A stretch of DNA of 64,000 bases from Litoditis marina (GCA_964036275.1 OZ038435.1:18661632-18725631); one strand, 5' to 3'; shown: positions 49,031 through 60,345, counted from the first letter of the stretch. Notes: generated by a model not told the origin, from the letters alone. Numbers and translations: made by a program.

Positions 49031-51655
49031 AGGATGAGATGACTAATATTGTGGACAGAGTTTAGAACTACATACTAGTGGAGTGAGGATGTAAGTAACC
49101 ATGTTAGGGATGGTAAATATTTAGATCATACAACAAAAAAAACATTATTGGTGTTTTCAACACCAAGTAAGCCAGCTTTGAATAACTAAAATTTTAAAAT
49201 TTACCACTAGAGGATCGTATGTGTTTTAATAAAATGTAAAGCAATCTATGACTATGAGTTAGGATTTCCAAACAGTTGGAGAGAAAGATACGCAATTGTT
49301 GATCAGGAACTGACGCTACTTACCAGAAAATGTAGAAAACATAGTTTAAGTGGTGTCCGAAAAAACGTAATGAAATCATAAATTAAGAGTGGCAACTAAC
49401 ATGACTAGAATCACTTGTGAACGCCCACTGAAAAATAGATAATACACGAGCTCAATTGTAGAAAAACTCCAGCTTAGCGAATACTTAGAAGAAAGATTTT
49501 CTCAGAGCAACATGTCATTGTTCAAAGCGCAAATGTATAAATACACAATAGACTCAGAAAGTAGAAATTGCAAGATTTAGCTTTATTGTTTTCTCAGTAA
49601 AAAGTTTTTTTTCCGCCATTCATTGCAAACATGTTAAACACATCAGAACTCATGAACGTGCAATGACAAAGTGCACGATACCTCATTAGAATGCTAACTT
49701 CACGTGACTATTCAATTCAATATAGTAGTGGTTATGGTAACGTGAAAGAAGGTTAGGATTCGTGTACTTTGTCGTCACACGTTTTTCGAAGTGCTCCTGT
49801 TTACCACGCTTTATCTGCCTTGAAATTCGAGTAGCAGCATGGCAGTTATTCCAGTGGTTTTACTTGGAAATTTGTCTTTAAAAGTGAAAATCAGATATGT
49901 CGTATCGTACCTACTTGTTGGTTTTAAGACTGAAAAGAAACCAAAAAGCTTTCCTAATTAACGGAAGCGGACCACATAAAATAGATTGTCTTTGCATGTT
50001 CGCGTTCTTTTCCTAATGCAACCTGACGCAAAACGCCAAATTTCATAAATAAGTAAATTTCGTGAGTGGGTGAAATCGGAGAAACAGAAAAATCATGCGC
50101 ATTTCTTCATGAATGTTGTTTTCTACAATATATAACAGCGAACGACGGGAAAATATACAAAAATTCGGAGAAAAGTAACTAAGAAATAGTATTGGCACAG
50201 GAAAAAGTGTCAGTTTCCCACCTTCTTTTATAGGTTTCAATAATCTATTCCAATCAGAAATGACGTGAGAAAAGCATTATCAGATGCGTTGCGAACAAAA
50301 ATCCAATTTTCCGAGAACTGCAAAAACCAACACTTTATCACGTAACAAAGTGTTCTTTGAGCAGAATGCAAAAATATATTATTATATATGGAAATATTAC
50401 AAATGGTAAACTTTCACTAGGGTAATAATTTATAGCTATACTAGAAGTAAATTGAATAGTCACTTAAAGTTAGCATTCCAATGAGGCATCGTGCACTTTG
50501 TCATTGCACGTTTCTGAGTTCTGCTGTGTTCAACATGTTTCACGTGACAGTGCAATTGACTAGCAGTATAGTTATTCCCACTGACATTTTGGCTTGTCGA
50601 AATTTATCAACCAACGAAAATCATAAACGTGTTTTTTAATGAAATATATTTCATCTCACGTTTATTCATTTGATGTTCCACGTTCTTTCAAACACTGCGC
50701 TCTCTAGCAAATAACCTTTTCTCTCTAATTTTGAGATTCGAGTTAGCAGTTCCATCAAAAAGAGCTTGGAAAACTTAATAATAACATATAACTATTTCAA
50801 TATACAACCTATCACATTACGAAATTCAAGTGAATGCATCAAATTGATCGAATAACTAATTTACCTAGCCTGACTGCCTCACACTAAAAATGTTTATGTT
50901 CCTGTACTTGTTCAATGGCATTGAGCAATGCTTCCCCTTTGAATTTTGAGGGCGTTTGGGGACATCGGAACACAACTGGATCATTCTGTTCAGATTCGAG
51001 TAATTTCATGCATTTCAGATTATAGGGAAATGGTCTCTCTAACATTTCATTCCAACATGCAAGAGAGAAGTAGCTGAAACTGACGAAATGACAGTTTCCG
51101 TTCTCCCTGAAGTTAAATACTAATATTAATCTCGAATTATCAGTTTTTGACGCAACAAAGGATTTTCGAGGGACTTTGAGGGAGTTTTTGTGCTGATATT
51201 TAACGGAATGCGATGTTTCTAATCAAGCAGAGTGCGCTTATCGAAAATTAGAAATAAAAGATAAAACAATGAGAAAGTGTTCTTGTTGAAAAACTCGGCT
51301 AGAATAGTTTTGAGCGCACAATTTGTTCTAAACCTGGACAATTGAAATCTGATCTATAGTAGTTGAGTCCAGTTTTTTTTTACAAATTTTCATTATTGGT
51401 TATATTTGTATATTTGTAATCACTTTACAAACTTAGTCTTTACTTTCGGTACAAAAATCGTAATATGTTCTTGTAACAAAACATGAAATTGCAAAACATC
51501 AACTAGCAAGTGTTCTGATTTCGAACGCTTCTTACACCCAGACTCAAATCCGAAAATCTTCTCTTTTCACTAAACCCAAATCTCCACTAAAATGACGATA
51601 TTGTGACGAGCAGCTCAGAATGTTCTCGTATTACGTTCTTTATTCTCAATCGCAG
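49031..51655. other. AT-rich intergenic region with two family 3 MITEs
   Basis: No supported gene. It contains a truncated family 3 MITE (about 49621-49730) and a full copy on the minus strand (50435-50573, from GCTATACTAGAAGTAAATTG to GACTAGCAGTATAGTT). The remainder shows no structure I can name. Confidence 0.55.
50435..50573 (-). mobile_element. MITE family 3, full copy
   Basis: The ends read CTATACTAGAAG and CTAGCAGTATAG, and the core includes CACTTTGTCATTGCACGTTTCTGAG. It aligns in reverse complement with 33500-33638 and the truncated copy near 49640. Confidence 0.75.
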
Positions 51656-51843
51656 ACATCAGAGAGATTATAAGAATTACGGATTAGGTGCAAATGATAT
51701 ATGGAAGCACTTGCGCAACACAAAATATACGTATCGACTATTCTGGCGTGACTTCGAAATTTGTTCTATGAACCTAAAGAAGACCGCCGAAGAGCTTATT
51801 AAATATGGAATTCAGATGTTCTCAGAGAAGGGTAGATCAAAAG
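51656..51843 (+). CDS. Isolated coding-like exon, 63 codons, unrecognised
   Basis: The acceptor CAATCGCAG precedes an open frame that enters after one base (HQRDYKNYGLGANDIWKHLR) and runs to donor GTACAT after AGATCAAAAG. It contains an amphipathic stretch, NLKKTAEELIKYG. Codon content looks like real protein. A possible next exon begins after CAAGCTTTAG at 52158 and stops after about 20 codons, but that join is weak. No upstream exon was found. It may be a relic of a transposon or gene. Confidence 0.35.
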
Positions 51844-52569
51844 GTACATGTTGGGGTGTGATATGAAGTGTTTGTAGTTTCATCCCGAGATATGTACACA
51901 GATCGTTCATCACAGTACATCGGACCAAAAATGTACTGTAGTTTGATCAATGAACCTGGTTTTCGCTGTGTTTTCTGGCATACAATCTTCATAGTTTTAC
52001 CTTTTACTCGTGTTAGGAAGACTTAACACAACACGGTGATAATTGCACGTTCTTTTGAACTTCTTCTCGCTGCTAGGTGAACTTTGAAACTTCGAGATTT
52101 TTCTTGGATTCATGAAAATTTGTGAAATTTTCCAAATTTTGTCTAACTCCAAGCTTTAGGTAAATGCTCGCCAGATTCTAGAGAATTATTTCACCAGCCA
52201 AATACGAGAGGGGGGAGGTGATATAGTCGTCGCAAACGGAAAGGCGGGAGGGTACTGTATATCTCAATTGCCGCGGTGTACGCACACATGTCTTCGATTC
52301 CAAAACAGGCCCGTTATGCCCTCTAATAGGAAAAGCGCGCTGCCACGAAACTTTTGCTCGCCGATTCGATTCCGGCGAGAGATAGAAATTTATAAAGTTG
52401 GAACTCACTATAGGAAAACGTTCCCGGGTGATGTTATTTCTGGAAAACACAGCGAAAATCACGTTTGTGGAGAAAACGGAAGGATGAGTTGGGAAACCGA
52501 ACAATGCCATGTGAGAACTGATTGAGGAAGCACGCCTTGTTGGGTTTGGGGTGAAATTAGAGACATTTG
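51844..52569. other. Spacer with one tRNA-like MITE
   Basis: Apart from the element at 52222-52412 no gene is supported. A 12-bp hairpin, CATTGATCAAACTACAGTAC-like, lies near 51910-51955. Confidence 0.45.
52222..52412 (+). mobile_element. tRNA-like MITE, copy 5, with damaged A box
   Basis: The ends are TATAGTCGTCGC and GGAACTCACTATA. The B box is GATTCGATTCC. The A box region reads TAGGAAAAGCG instead of TAGCGCAGTGG, so this copy should no longer recruit Pol III well. Confidence 0.78.
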
Positions 52570-52895
52570 CAGAGAGGGAGAAAGAGAGGGAGAGAGAGAG
52601 AGAGAGAGGGAGAGAGTAGGGAGAGAGAGAGAGAGAGAGAAAGAAAGAGAGAGAAAGAGAGAGAAAGAGAGAGAGAGGGAGAGAGAGAGGGGGAAGAGGT
52701 CACAAGGGAGAGACGGAGAGAGAAACGGGATAGTGATAGAGAGGGCGGAGAGAAGAGGGTAACATAGAGAGACAGTGATAGCGAAAGGGGGAAGGGAGAA
52801 AGAGGGAGAGAGAGAGGGATAGAGAGGGGGAAAGAGAGAGAGGAGAGAGAAAAGACGAGAGGGAGAGAGAAAGTGAGAGAGAGAGGGGTGGTGAG
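52570..52895 (+). repeat. AG-rich simple-sequence tract
   Basis: Mostly GAGAGA and GAGGGAGA words over about 325 bp. Frames through it code only Arg/Glu/Lys repeats and are rejected as genes. Confidence 0.9.
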
Positions 52896-53182
52896 AAAGG
52901 TTCTCTGGTTATTGACCTGTTTTTCTCTTTTCGTTTTTCTCGTTAGTAATAGTAATTAAATCTCTTTCAAATCCATGTCATCAAATTGGAATCACTGTCG
53001 TTTTACGAGGAGGTATTAGAATGAGAAAATGAGTTGGTTATTTAGGTAGATCAGAAAGATAAAGCAAAGAAATTGGAAGAAAATAGTAATATTTTGACAC
53101 AAAAAGTGTCACAAACAGCTTAAAATATGAGTTTGTAAGAGAAATGCCTGAATGTACCATGTTATTAAAGAGATTCAACTAA

Positions 53183-53301
53183 AAGAAGGACGATTCTGAG
53201 GGTCCACTCGCAACGCATCAGTCCTTTAAACTGCAATACATTTTTAAATTGCAGTTTAAAGGACCGTTGACACGGGATCGGTCCACATAATCGTCCTGCT
53301 T
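53183..53301. mobile_element. MITE family 1, copy 4
   Basis: AAGAAGGACGATTCTGAGGG at the left and CCACATAATCGTCCTGCTTT at the right; the central hairpin AAACTGCAATAC/AAATTGCAGTTT is kept. Only a few changes from 20973-21090. Confidence 0.83.
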
Positions 53302-53367
53302 TAAATGAAAAGTAAACACACGATATCAATTTTATTAAAATGCACAAAAACAACGTTGCATAGAAAA

Positions 53368-53468
53368 TGCATGATCAATCAAATGACATTTGATTGATCA
53401 TGCAAGATCCTTTTCGAGAAGTGTGAAGTTGATTGATCATGCAAGATCCTTTTCGAGAAGTGTGAAGT
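53368..53468. repeat. Palindrome plus 39-bp tandem duplication
   Basis: TGCATGATCAATCAAATG faces CATTTGATTGATCATGCA (53368-53404), an almost perfect 37-bp hairpin. The right arm is part of a 39-bp unit (TGATTGATCATGCAAGATCC...) present twice in tandem at 53391-53429 and 53430-53468. Confidence 0.85.
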
Positions 53469-53604
53469 TGGTTTTGAACCTGGTATATAGTGTATTGGAC
53501 ATAAACGTGACTATAACTAAGTATAACTCACCTAGGAAAGTTGAAACGTGGGAAAATACATATTTCTCACGCTGTGTGTCAGTCACATAGGGTTGTTAAT
53601 CGTG

Positions 53605-54030
53605 TGGAAAATTTCGAGTTTTCGAGTTTCGAGTTTTTCAAGTTTTGAGAAAAACCGAGTTTTTCGATTTTCGAGTTAGTCGAGTTTTGGGAATTTCGAG
53701 TTTTTCGAGTTCAAGTTTCTTGTGTTTCGAGAAAACCGAGTTTTCGAGTTTGGTCGTTAAGTTTCAGGACTTCATCGAGACAAAAAAAATGAAATTTAAA
53801 AATGAAATTTTTTTAATTCTGATTTTTTTCACATGATTACGCGAGAATCGTGAAAGAGAAGCATTTTATTTTTGAAAAAGCTGAGAAAGGGCTATAAAAC
53901 GCTCATTTGTCTCTCATTCCTGACTTGAAACGAAGCCAAACTCGAAACTCGAAAAACTCGAACTTTTCGAGTTTCACAAATTTCGAGTCTTTCGAATTTC
54001 AAGTTATGCGAGTTTTGGAAATTTCGAGTT
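53605..54030. repeat. TTTCGAGTTT repeat region with inverted halves
   Basis: Many copies of TTTTTCGAGTTT on the plus strand (53605-53755 and 53955-54030), with a short complementary block (AAACTCGAAACTCGAAAAAC) at 53937-53965. The arrangement suggests an old foldback or satellite-like element. No coding sequence is supported. Confidence 0.75.
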
Positions 54031-55139
54031 TTTCGAGACCATATGTCTCACGTTCTCTCGCGTTCCCTCACGTGTCACGTATACGGTCATTTACTACTAG
54101 TAATTCCTCCCTGAGATTTGCTTACCCTTAAAGGAGACCTACTTTCTGCGCGGGTTCAAGGCCGTAATGTTTTCAAACGGCGGCGTATATTGATTATCGC
54201 CCTCTACCCCCTAGATCCGATATTCTAAGAATATTCTCTTTTTGTTATGAAAACTATTATTCTCCTATGCTGTTTGATACAAGTTATAAGGTGAGTTCGG
54301 TTTTATGTTTTATTGATTTTATCCAATTTTGCAACAGAGCATTGTCAATGAAACTATACGTAACTATAAAAATTGAAAAAAAAAAGCCAACCAAATTGAT
54401 AAACAGAAATTGAACGAACGATGTTTATTTTCCTTCTTTGGTATATTAGTTCTTAACATCACTCAGATCGTAAAAACTCAACCCAGGAAACGTAACTTCC
54501 ATGATGACGTCATCGTAGTTTAATTTCAAACTCAAAGCGACTTGTTTGAATAAAATGTATAAAATGTGCAAAACAAAGGCGGAGATCTCATAAAGTCTAA
54601 ACTCGCACTAACGATAAATTATTTCCCAACTAAAATCTGCAAGTATAGTCTATTCCATCCCTACTGAGACTTCTACAGTATGAATACGAAACGTTGAGGT
54701 AGTTTTACTCGAATAAGCGTAGTGTTCGTAATGATTACCGACAAAATGGAACTTCATAAAACAGTCAACGATCCGTGGAAAATGTTAGTTCATACTGTAG
54801 GAGTCTCTGTACGAATGATGTAGACTATACTCGACTAGAATGAACATTTTGTTCGTATTAATCGGAGAAGCGAATGTCAAACACATTGAAACCCTTCTGT
54901 AAGCTTAGAAAATTGTTGCCAAAAGTATAAAATACATACTGTGACAGGCTACGTTTGTATTAATCGAAAAGGTGAACGTTAAACACGTTAAAACACTCTC
55001 AAAAACTTTGAAAACAGCTGCGAAAGGTACAAAACTCATACTGTGAAACTCCGCTTTTCTACTAATTAGAAAAGCAAACGTTAAACACGTTTCAACCATT
55101 TAAAAATTTGCAAGCCGTACCAAAAGTCTAAAATTCATA
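54031..55139. other. Repeat-bearing spacer without a supported gene
   Basis: It holds the MITE at 54644-54829 and the three-unit tandem repeat at 54849-55150. Nothing else recognisable. Confidence 0.5.
54644..54829. mobile_element. TATAGTCTA-type MITE, 186 bp
   Basis: The ends are TATAGTCTATTCCATC and GAATGATGTAGACTATA. Inner arms CTTCTACAGTATGAA and TTCATACTGTAGGAG pair. A similar left end (TATAGTCTATTCCATTCC) occurs at about 56046 and another at 56698 without a matched right end. Confidence 0.75.
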
Positions 55140-55150
55140 TTGCTAGAGGT
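54849..55150. repeat. Three diverged tandem units of about 101 bp
   Basis: Each unit shows a TATTAATCG or ACTAATTAG start, GAACGTTAAACACGTT-like middle and a CATACTGTGA-like end. Units start near 54849, 54951 and 55052. They are diverged by many substitutions, so the array is old. The minus strand is open across two units, and I treat this as chance. Confidence 0.7.
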
Positions 55151-55949
55151 ATACGTGCGGTGCGAGAGTTCAACTTCAGTGCGCCAAAAAATCCCTCAGA
55201 AATGCATTAACTGCCAAAGACAGTGCACATTAGTAAAGGGTTTTACTTGCAACACGTCACCTAGTTGGAAAGAAGTTCCAATGACTTTTTTTTGTAATTC
55301 AGCTCAGAAGTTTCATCATCTTCAGGGTTTGAACTCGAAAGTTCTCTTCGCTAGCCACTAGAATACGAAAAGGAAAAAGTACTGAATCAGAAACATCTAG
55401 TTCTAGAGTCCAAAAGAAGTCGATCATCTTCTTAAATTCGCATCACACACACTTTAAATTAGCCGACTCAGTCTCAAGTTAAAGAGCAAAGTAGTTTTTT
55501 GAGTATCGCAAACATCGAGCCGTATGCTCTCGAAGCACTTACATCATTAAGTTTTGTGAAAATTCGGAACTCAAGAGAATTCACCACCCATACGTTACAA
55601 AACATTTCCTCCAAGATCGCCAACTTTGCTAATCACACTAGTACTTATGAAACAGTCGTTTTTCTTTGGTTTGTTCAAGTTTAATTAAACTAAGAAGTTG
55701 AGAGAACACCACGTAATACTGAGTGTGTACCACATAAACCTGTTGAGTAAATGTTACATTATTCTGAATAATACAAATGTCACTGTCCCCATATGAGTGC
55801 GTTTGAAGCACTTACTAAGCTCAAGACAGAAGAATAGCACTGAATACAACGCAAAAACTTCACATTATATTCTTTATTAACAATTGTATGAAAGAGTAAT
55901 ACTGTATTTTGTCTAGTTTTGATAATTTCATAAAATTAAAATATTGCAG
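55140..55949. other. Two weak coding-like stretches (55140-55361, 55499-55684)
   Basis: The first has a cysteine-rich frame including KCINCQRQCTLVKGFTC. The second has a frame reading IEPYALEALTSLSFVKI, vaguely like a leucine-rich repeat. Neither has a clear start or a consistent splice link, so I do not call a gene. The 20 bases ATGTCACTGTCCCCATATGA occur at 55785 and again at the first exon of the next gene. Confidence 0.3.
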
Positions 55950-57796
55950 ATGTCACTGTCCCCATATGATGGGCATCAAGATGAATGCCCCCAGTGGACC
56001 AAGCCCGCCTGGCAAACTGCCAGATGGAGATGAGGTAGGATTTTATAGTCTATTCCATTCCAACATGGTCATCTACAGTACCTTTGAACTTTCCAATGTT
56101 TTCCGTGCTCAGAACGATTGGCGCCAATTTCGTTCGATTGGCCAGCTACAAAATTGAGAGAGTGTGCAGGTCAATAAGGCCGCAGACATCTGCGTCTCTC
56201 TGACCTGCACACTCTCTCGCTCAGCCAATAAAAATGTGGCTGGCCAATTGGCTGGGAATTGTCTGAGTTCCCAGAATGGTTTTTCTATCACTTTTGTAGC
56301 GGCTTCGACGAGAGAGTGTGCAGATCAGAGAGACGCAGATGTCTGCAGTCTCATTGACCTGCATGGTCTCTCGTTTTTGTAGCTGGCCAATCGCAGAAAG
56401 TTGGCGCTAATCGTTCTGAGGTTCACAAAAAAACTCTTTTGAAATTTGGTGGTTGATCGTCAAAAATTGAACTCGACTCAAACGAAATGTAGCCTTTCTA
56501 TCGATTAGTTGAGAATCTAAATTCATCACGCGTACTTTACATACATTTTTTTCCCGATTGTGAGTTTTCATACATTGTGTCATTCCTACGTGATCACCTA
56601 CACTTAATTTTTAAAATACCGTAGATTTCAATACACAAATTTTAGTGAGTATCTCATAGATTCTTGGAAATGCATGATGGAGATGAGGTCCGTGTGTATA
56701 GTCTATATCACTAATATATGGTCATCCACAGTATGCTTCTGAGCTTCTATTTCAATCCCTGCTTTTGTTGCTCTTCTTACGATATACATATGAATTCTGA
56801 AAAGATTTTATGACAAAAACTCTAGTGAGTATCTGATAAATGAATAGAACTGGGTAATCATGATACATGTGAAATGAGGAGTTATAGTCTGTTTCACGCA
56901 ACAATAGCCCTCTACAGTAAGATTATTAAACTTTCAGGTGAATTTTTAACATCCTGTAGGTGTTTTAAATAGCTTAAACTTCGCGATTTTGTTTTTCACA
57001 TTGGTTACTACAAGCAGAGAAAACAGTAAATCTGAAATTATGTTTGTTGGTTAGATAAATGCCCATGAATATTCGACAGATTACTGTGGAAAGTCATCGA
57101 TTGGTGAAACAGACTATATACTGATTCGCGATGGTGATACTCATTATTTCCATGTCAAGTAGGTCAAAAGTTCACGTTGAATATAGGGTTGTTTCTCAGC
57201 CAAAATGGGTTTTCAATTTGTTGTTTTGGTAATTTTCTGTTCTCAGGGTTGGGATTGGGATGAAGATACAATGGCGCCGGGAAGTGTTCCGAGGGAACAT
57301 TTCATACAGACAACCATCATTCATAGGAGTAATACAGGTGAGAGAGAGAGGGAGATAGAGAGAAAGAGAGAGAGAGAGGGAGATAGAGAGAAAGAGAAAG
57401 AGAGAGGGAGAGAGAGAGAAAGAGAGAGAGAGGGAGAGAGGGAGAGAGAGAGAGAAGGAGAGAGAGAGAAGGAGAGAAGGAGAGAGAGAGATGGAGATAT
57501 GAGAAAATACAAATGAATCTAACTGTGTTTGCAGTGTAAAATGAATGTTGTATTGCACCATCGTGTTTTTTTTTTATTTTGACGAGAGAGAGACTAAGCA
57601 GTATAGGTGAAAGGAAGCAGAAAAGAGAAAATAGAGATAGAAAAGAACATGAAGTGACAAGAACAGAGAGGGAATGAGAAACACAGATGGAAAGATAGAT
57701 GCAGACACAAAGAAGAATAGAGAGAGAAAGTGAGTTGGAGAGAGAAAGAGACACATAGAGAGATATACGTAGATAGCAGATCTCGCAATTAAGTGT

Positions 57797-57833
<37 letters not shown>

Positions 57834-58106
57834 GAAAGACAGAGAGAGAGAGACAGAGAGAGAGGGAGAGAAAGGGGGTCGGAGAGATATAGACACAGAG
57901 AGATATACCTAGATAGCAGAGAGCTGGCAATTAAGTGTTATCTAGAGTGTGGGTGTGTTCTCCCTGCCTAATTACTGCTATCCTATGGTAATTTTCTCTT
58001 ATTTTCAGAAAGCGAGAAAAAATACGCCCGCGAATTGATTGAAACTCTAAAAGACGTGAAAGAAAGGCTGAAGAAGGAGGCCAGAGTCACCGTCGACAAC
58101 GAGAAT
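55950..58106 (+). CDS. Partial three-exon gene, charged coiled-coil-like product, unrecognised
   Basis: Exons 55950-56034 (acceptor ATATTGCAG, donor GTAGGA), 57247-57337 (acceptor TTCTCAG, donor GTGAGA) and 58009-58106 (acceptor ATTTTCAG, donor GTGAGT) join in phase. From the first ATG (55966) they give 86 codons with no stop. The order is a Pro/Gly/Asp-rich start ([20 protein letters not shown]), [12 protein letters not shown], then a charged helix ([19 protein letters not shown]). The first acceptor could be a trans-splice site or a cis site with more exons upstream. A last exon after TTCTTTGTAG (59507) would add FWGKLRK and stop, but that is weak. Introns 1 and 2 are filled by a foldback, a MITE and AG microsatellites. 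No family recognised. Confidence 0.55.
56109..56420. mobile_element. Foldback element with three internal repeat units
   Basis: The outer arms CTCAGAACGATTGGCGCC and GGCGCTAATCGTTCTGAG face each other, as do GATTGGCCAGCTACAAAA and TTTTTGTAGCTGGCCAATC. Inside, AGAGAGTGTGCAGGTC occurs three times, twice as a facing pair (56155-56220) and once more at about 56310. It lies in intron 1 of the three-exon gene. Confidence 0.85.
56883..57118 (+). mobile_element. MITE family 2, copy 2
   Basis: 236 bp, from TATAGTCTGTTTCACGC to TTGGTGAAACAGACTATA; same internal order as 31126-31361 in reverse. Located in the first intron of the three-exon gene. Confidence 0.88.
57338..57905 (+). repeat. AG microsatellites filling intron 2 of the three-exon gene
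   Basis: The donor itself runs into the tract (ACAG|GTGAGAGAGAG), exactly as in EB intron 1. Two blocks (57338-57500 and about 57580-57905) are separated by ordinary sequence. All frames across it are low complexity. Confidence 0.88.
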
Positions 58107-58380
58107 GTGAGTACAGTAACCTATGAAAACTATGATTACAGTAACCCAAAATGTTACAGTAATCCTCTGACCCACAATAATATCTTGCAGTACAGTAGCC
58201 CATTCGGTAACAGTTCAGTTCCAAGTTATTTTATCGCATCACCGTCGACAACGAGAATGTAAGTGAGCTGTGGAGTTACAGTAACCCAGTTAGCCTTCAA
58301 TTCTTCAAACTACAGTAACCCGAGCAGTTACAGTAACCGGTTTAGCTACGGGGACCAAACTAACTACAATAAATCATTGA
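58107..58380 (+). repeat. Cluster of TACAGTAACC words and a 22-bp exon-end duplication
   Basis: At least seven copies of TACAGTAACC or close variants lie in about 270 bp just after exon 3. The last 20 bases of that exon plus GT (58087-58108) occur again exactly at 58239-58260, including the splice junction. Confidence 0.8.
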
Positions 58381-58514
58381 GTTATAGTGACCCTGTGATC
58401 ACATTTATGGAACATCTAGTACTACATGGGAAAACTACATGTTGTTATATAAATCCAATCCAAGAAATAAGTTCTTCTTCGTGAAGTCATGAGGCTTTAT
58501 TCAGTCAGCAAATA

Positions 58515-58560
58515 TAGAATAGAATAGAATAGAATAGATTTATTCAACATGTGACTTTCC
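58515..58560. repeat. (TAGAA)n-headed short repeat, copy 2
   Basis: AGAATAGAATAGAATAGA followed by TTTATTCAACATGTGAC, with TTTCCACATTTTGAAATGTGG as a hairpin just after. See copy at 48930. Confidence 0.5.
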
Positions 58561-59852
58561 ACATTTTGAAATGTGGCACTCCAATTGTGAGATAAAAGAA
58601 GGAAAAAATAGATGGAAAGAATAGTATCCCTGTTACGTGCTTGTAGTTATAGATGGATGCAATTAGTATAGACATACTTTTCCAAACTATGTTCTTGGTG
58701 GACGCTGAGGGGGTAGCTTGGAAACTCGTGCGCACCGTATGCGAACTTTCTAAATCACATGTTATAGTTTCTGATAATTCAAATAGTCAATTTGAATTCG
58801 TGAAACACAGTCATATAAGATAAGAACGGTTGATCTGCTGGAACATTTCCAGAAAATGTATAGAAAGTTATTTAACCACCCAAAACCCAATGATAACCGG
58901 AAAATCGAATAGTATAAAAACTAGTATAAAGTAAGTAGTAAAGTAAACACAGTAAGAAAACTGAACACCTAGAGAGCCTATTAGTTGACGTATATATAGG
59001 GGTAGTTGCGACTGCACACGTGCTATTCTTGTTCATAGGAAGTGGACAACTATTATAATCGTCACCCGTGTGAGGGCGGGGGAAGTACGGTGTACATCAC
59101 TTTCCGCTGTGTTTGAAAACTTTTTGCGGATCTGAGTTGAAAGTTATCTTTTTTCACCACCATTTCATACAAAACTCAATGTGCCAAGGTGATTTGTTGG
59201 TTTAATTTTTTTTCCACTGTGAGGCATATTTCCCATACTTAGTTTTACTGACGGTTTAATCAGTTCAAGTTGGGAACTTGTTATAAATAATTTCAATGAA
59301 ACTTTTATGATGGGTTTTAAAAAGAAATAATATTTCTTGAATATCCGCTGTAGAGGGAGGGGGAGATAGTATAATCTATTCAACTTTTGAAAAACACCCC
59401 GTCTGGAGTTTGACGCTGTTCGAAGCCATGGAAGCGAGTAGAAAAGCAAAAACTCGAAACCGATACTCAAAAACATTCTGGAGCCTGGAGTTTCTCAGTG
59501 CCTTTCTTTGTAGTTTTGGGGAAAATTGCGTAAATAAGGTGTGGAAAAACAAACTTTCGGTTGAGTGAAAAATTAGATTTCCGGCTCACAAAACATGCCT
59601 GGAAAATATGACGTTCGAAAGCGTAATGAATGAGCAGAAGAAAATATTGGGAACAAGGAGTTGAGGAGAAAGAGAGTAAAGAAAAAGAGTGAGAGAGAGG
59701 GGCAGAGAGGGGGAAAGGGGAGAAGAGGGGAGAGTGGAGAAAGGGAAAACTAGTACCAAAATTTTGTTGTGGCAGTTAACAAATTTCGACAAAAAAATCA
59801 CAGGATCAAACTACAAACACAGCTACATTTAGCAACAGACACGGTTCAGGCT
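58561..59852. other. No supported gene; remnant of the tRNA-like MITE at 59054-59111
   Basis: 59054-59111 keeps only the left part of the tRNA-like MITE (TATAATCGTCACCC to CACTTTCCGCTGTGTTTG), without the promoter boxes. The rest is AT-rich with an AG-rich patch at 59675-59745. Confidence 0.55.
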
Positions 59853-60088
59853 TATAGTCTGTTTCACGAAACAATAGTCCTCTACAGTAAGATTATGAAA
59901 CTTTTAAGTGAATTTATCATATCTTGTAGGTGTTGTACATAGTTTAAACTGTGTGATTTCGTTTTCCACTCTGGTTACTACGAGCATACAAAACAGTGAA
60001 TCTTAGATTCTGTTTGTTGACTAGATAAATGCGTTTGAATTTTCGAAAAATTACTGTAGAAAGTCATCGATTGGTGAAACGAACTATA
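59853..60088 (+). mobile_element. MITE family 2, copy 3
   Basis: 236 bp, from TATAGTCTGTTTCACGAAAC to TTGGTGAAACGAACTATA. It is nearly the reverse complement of 31126-31361, suggesting recent activity of the family. Confidence 0.88.
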
Positions 60089-60187
60089 CTTTGAGCAGAG
60101 CTCAAAGCTGATGAGAGGGGAGAAAGGGAAGGTAGGTTGTGAGAAAGAAAGAGAGGGAGAGACAGAGTGGAGAGAAAGATAGATATA

Positions 60188-60345
60188 GGGCAATGTTTTC
60201 TGCGAACCAACTCTTCACGAACCAAAACCGAACCACTGATTCCCGAACCCAATAAACGTTACGTGGTCGATCAACTTTAGCATTAACTAGTTGAATTTGT
60301 TCGGTTCCACTTTTTTCAGCCCCAAATTGGTTTTGTTTCACCGAA
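60188..60345. repeat. GAACCRA-rich repeat, partial copy 3
   Basis: The left half (GGGCAATGTTTTCTGCGAACC, then CACGAACCAAAACCGAACC) is recognisable; the right half is degraded. Confidence 0.55.
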
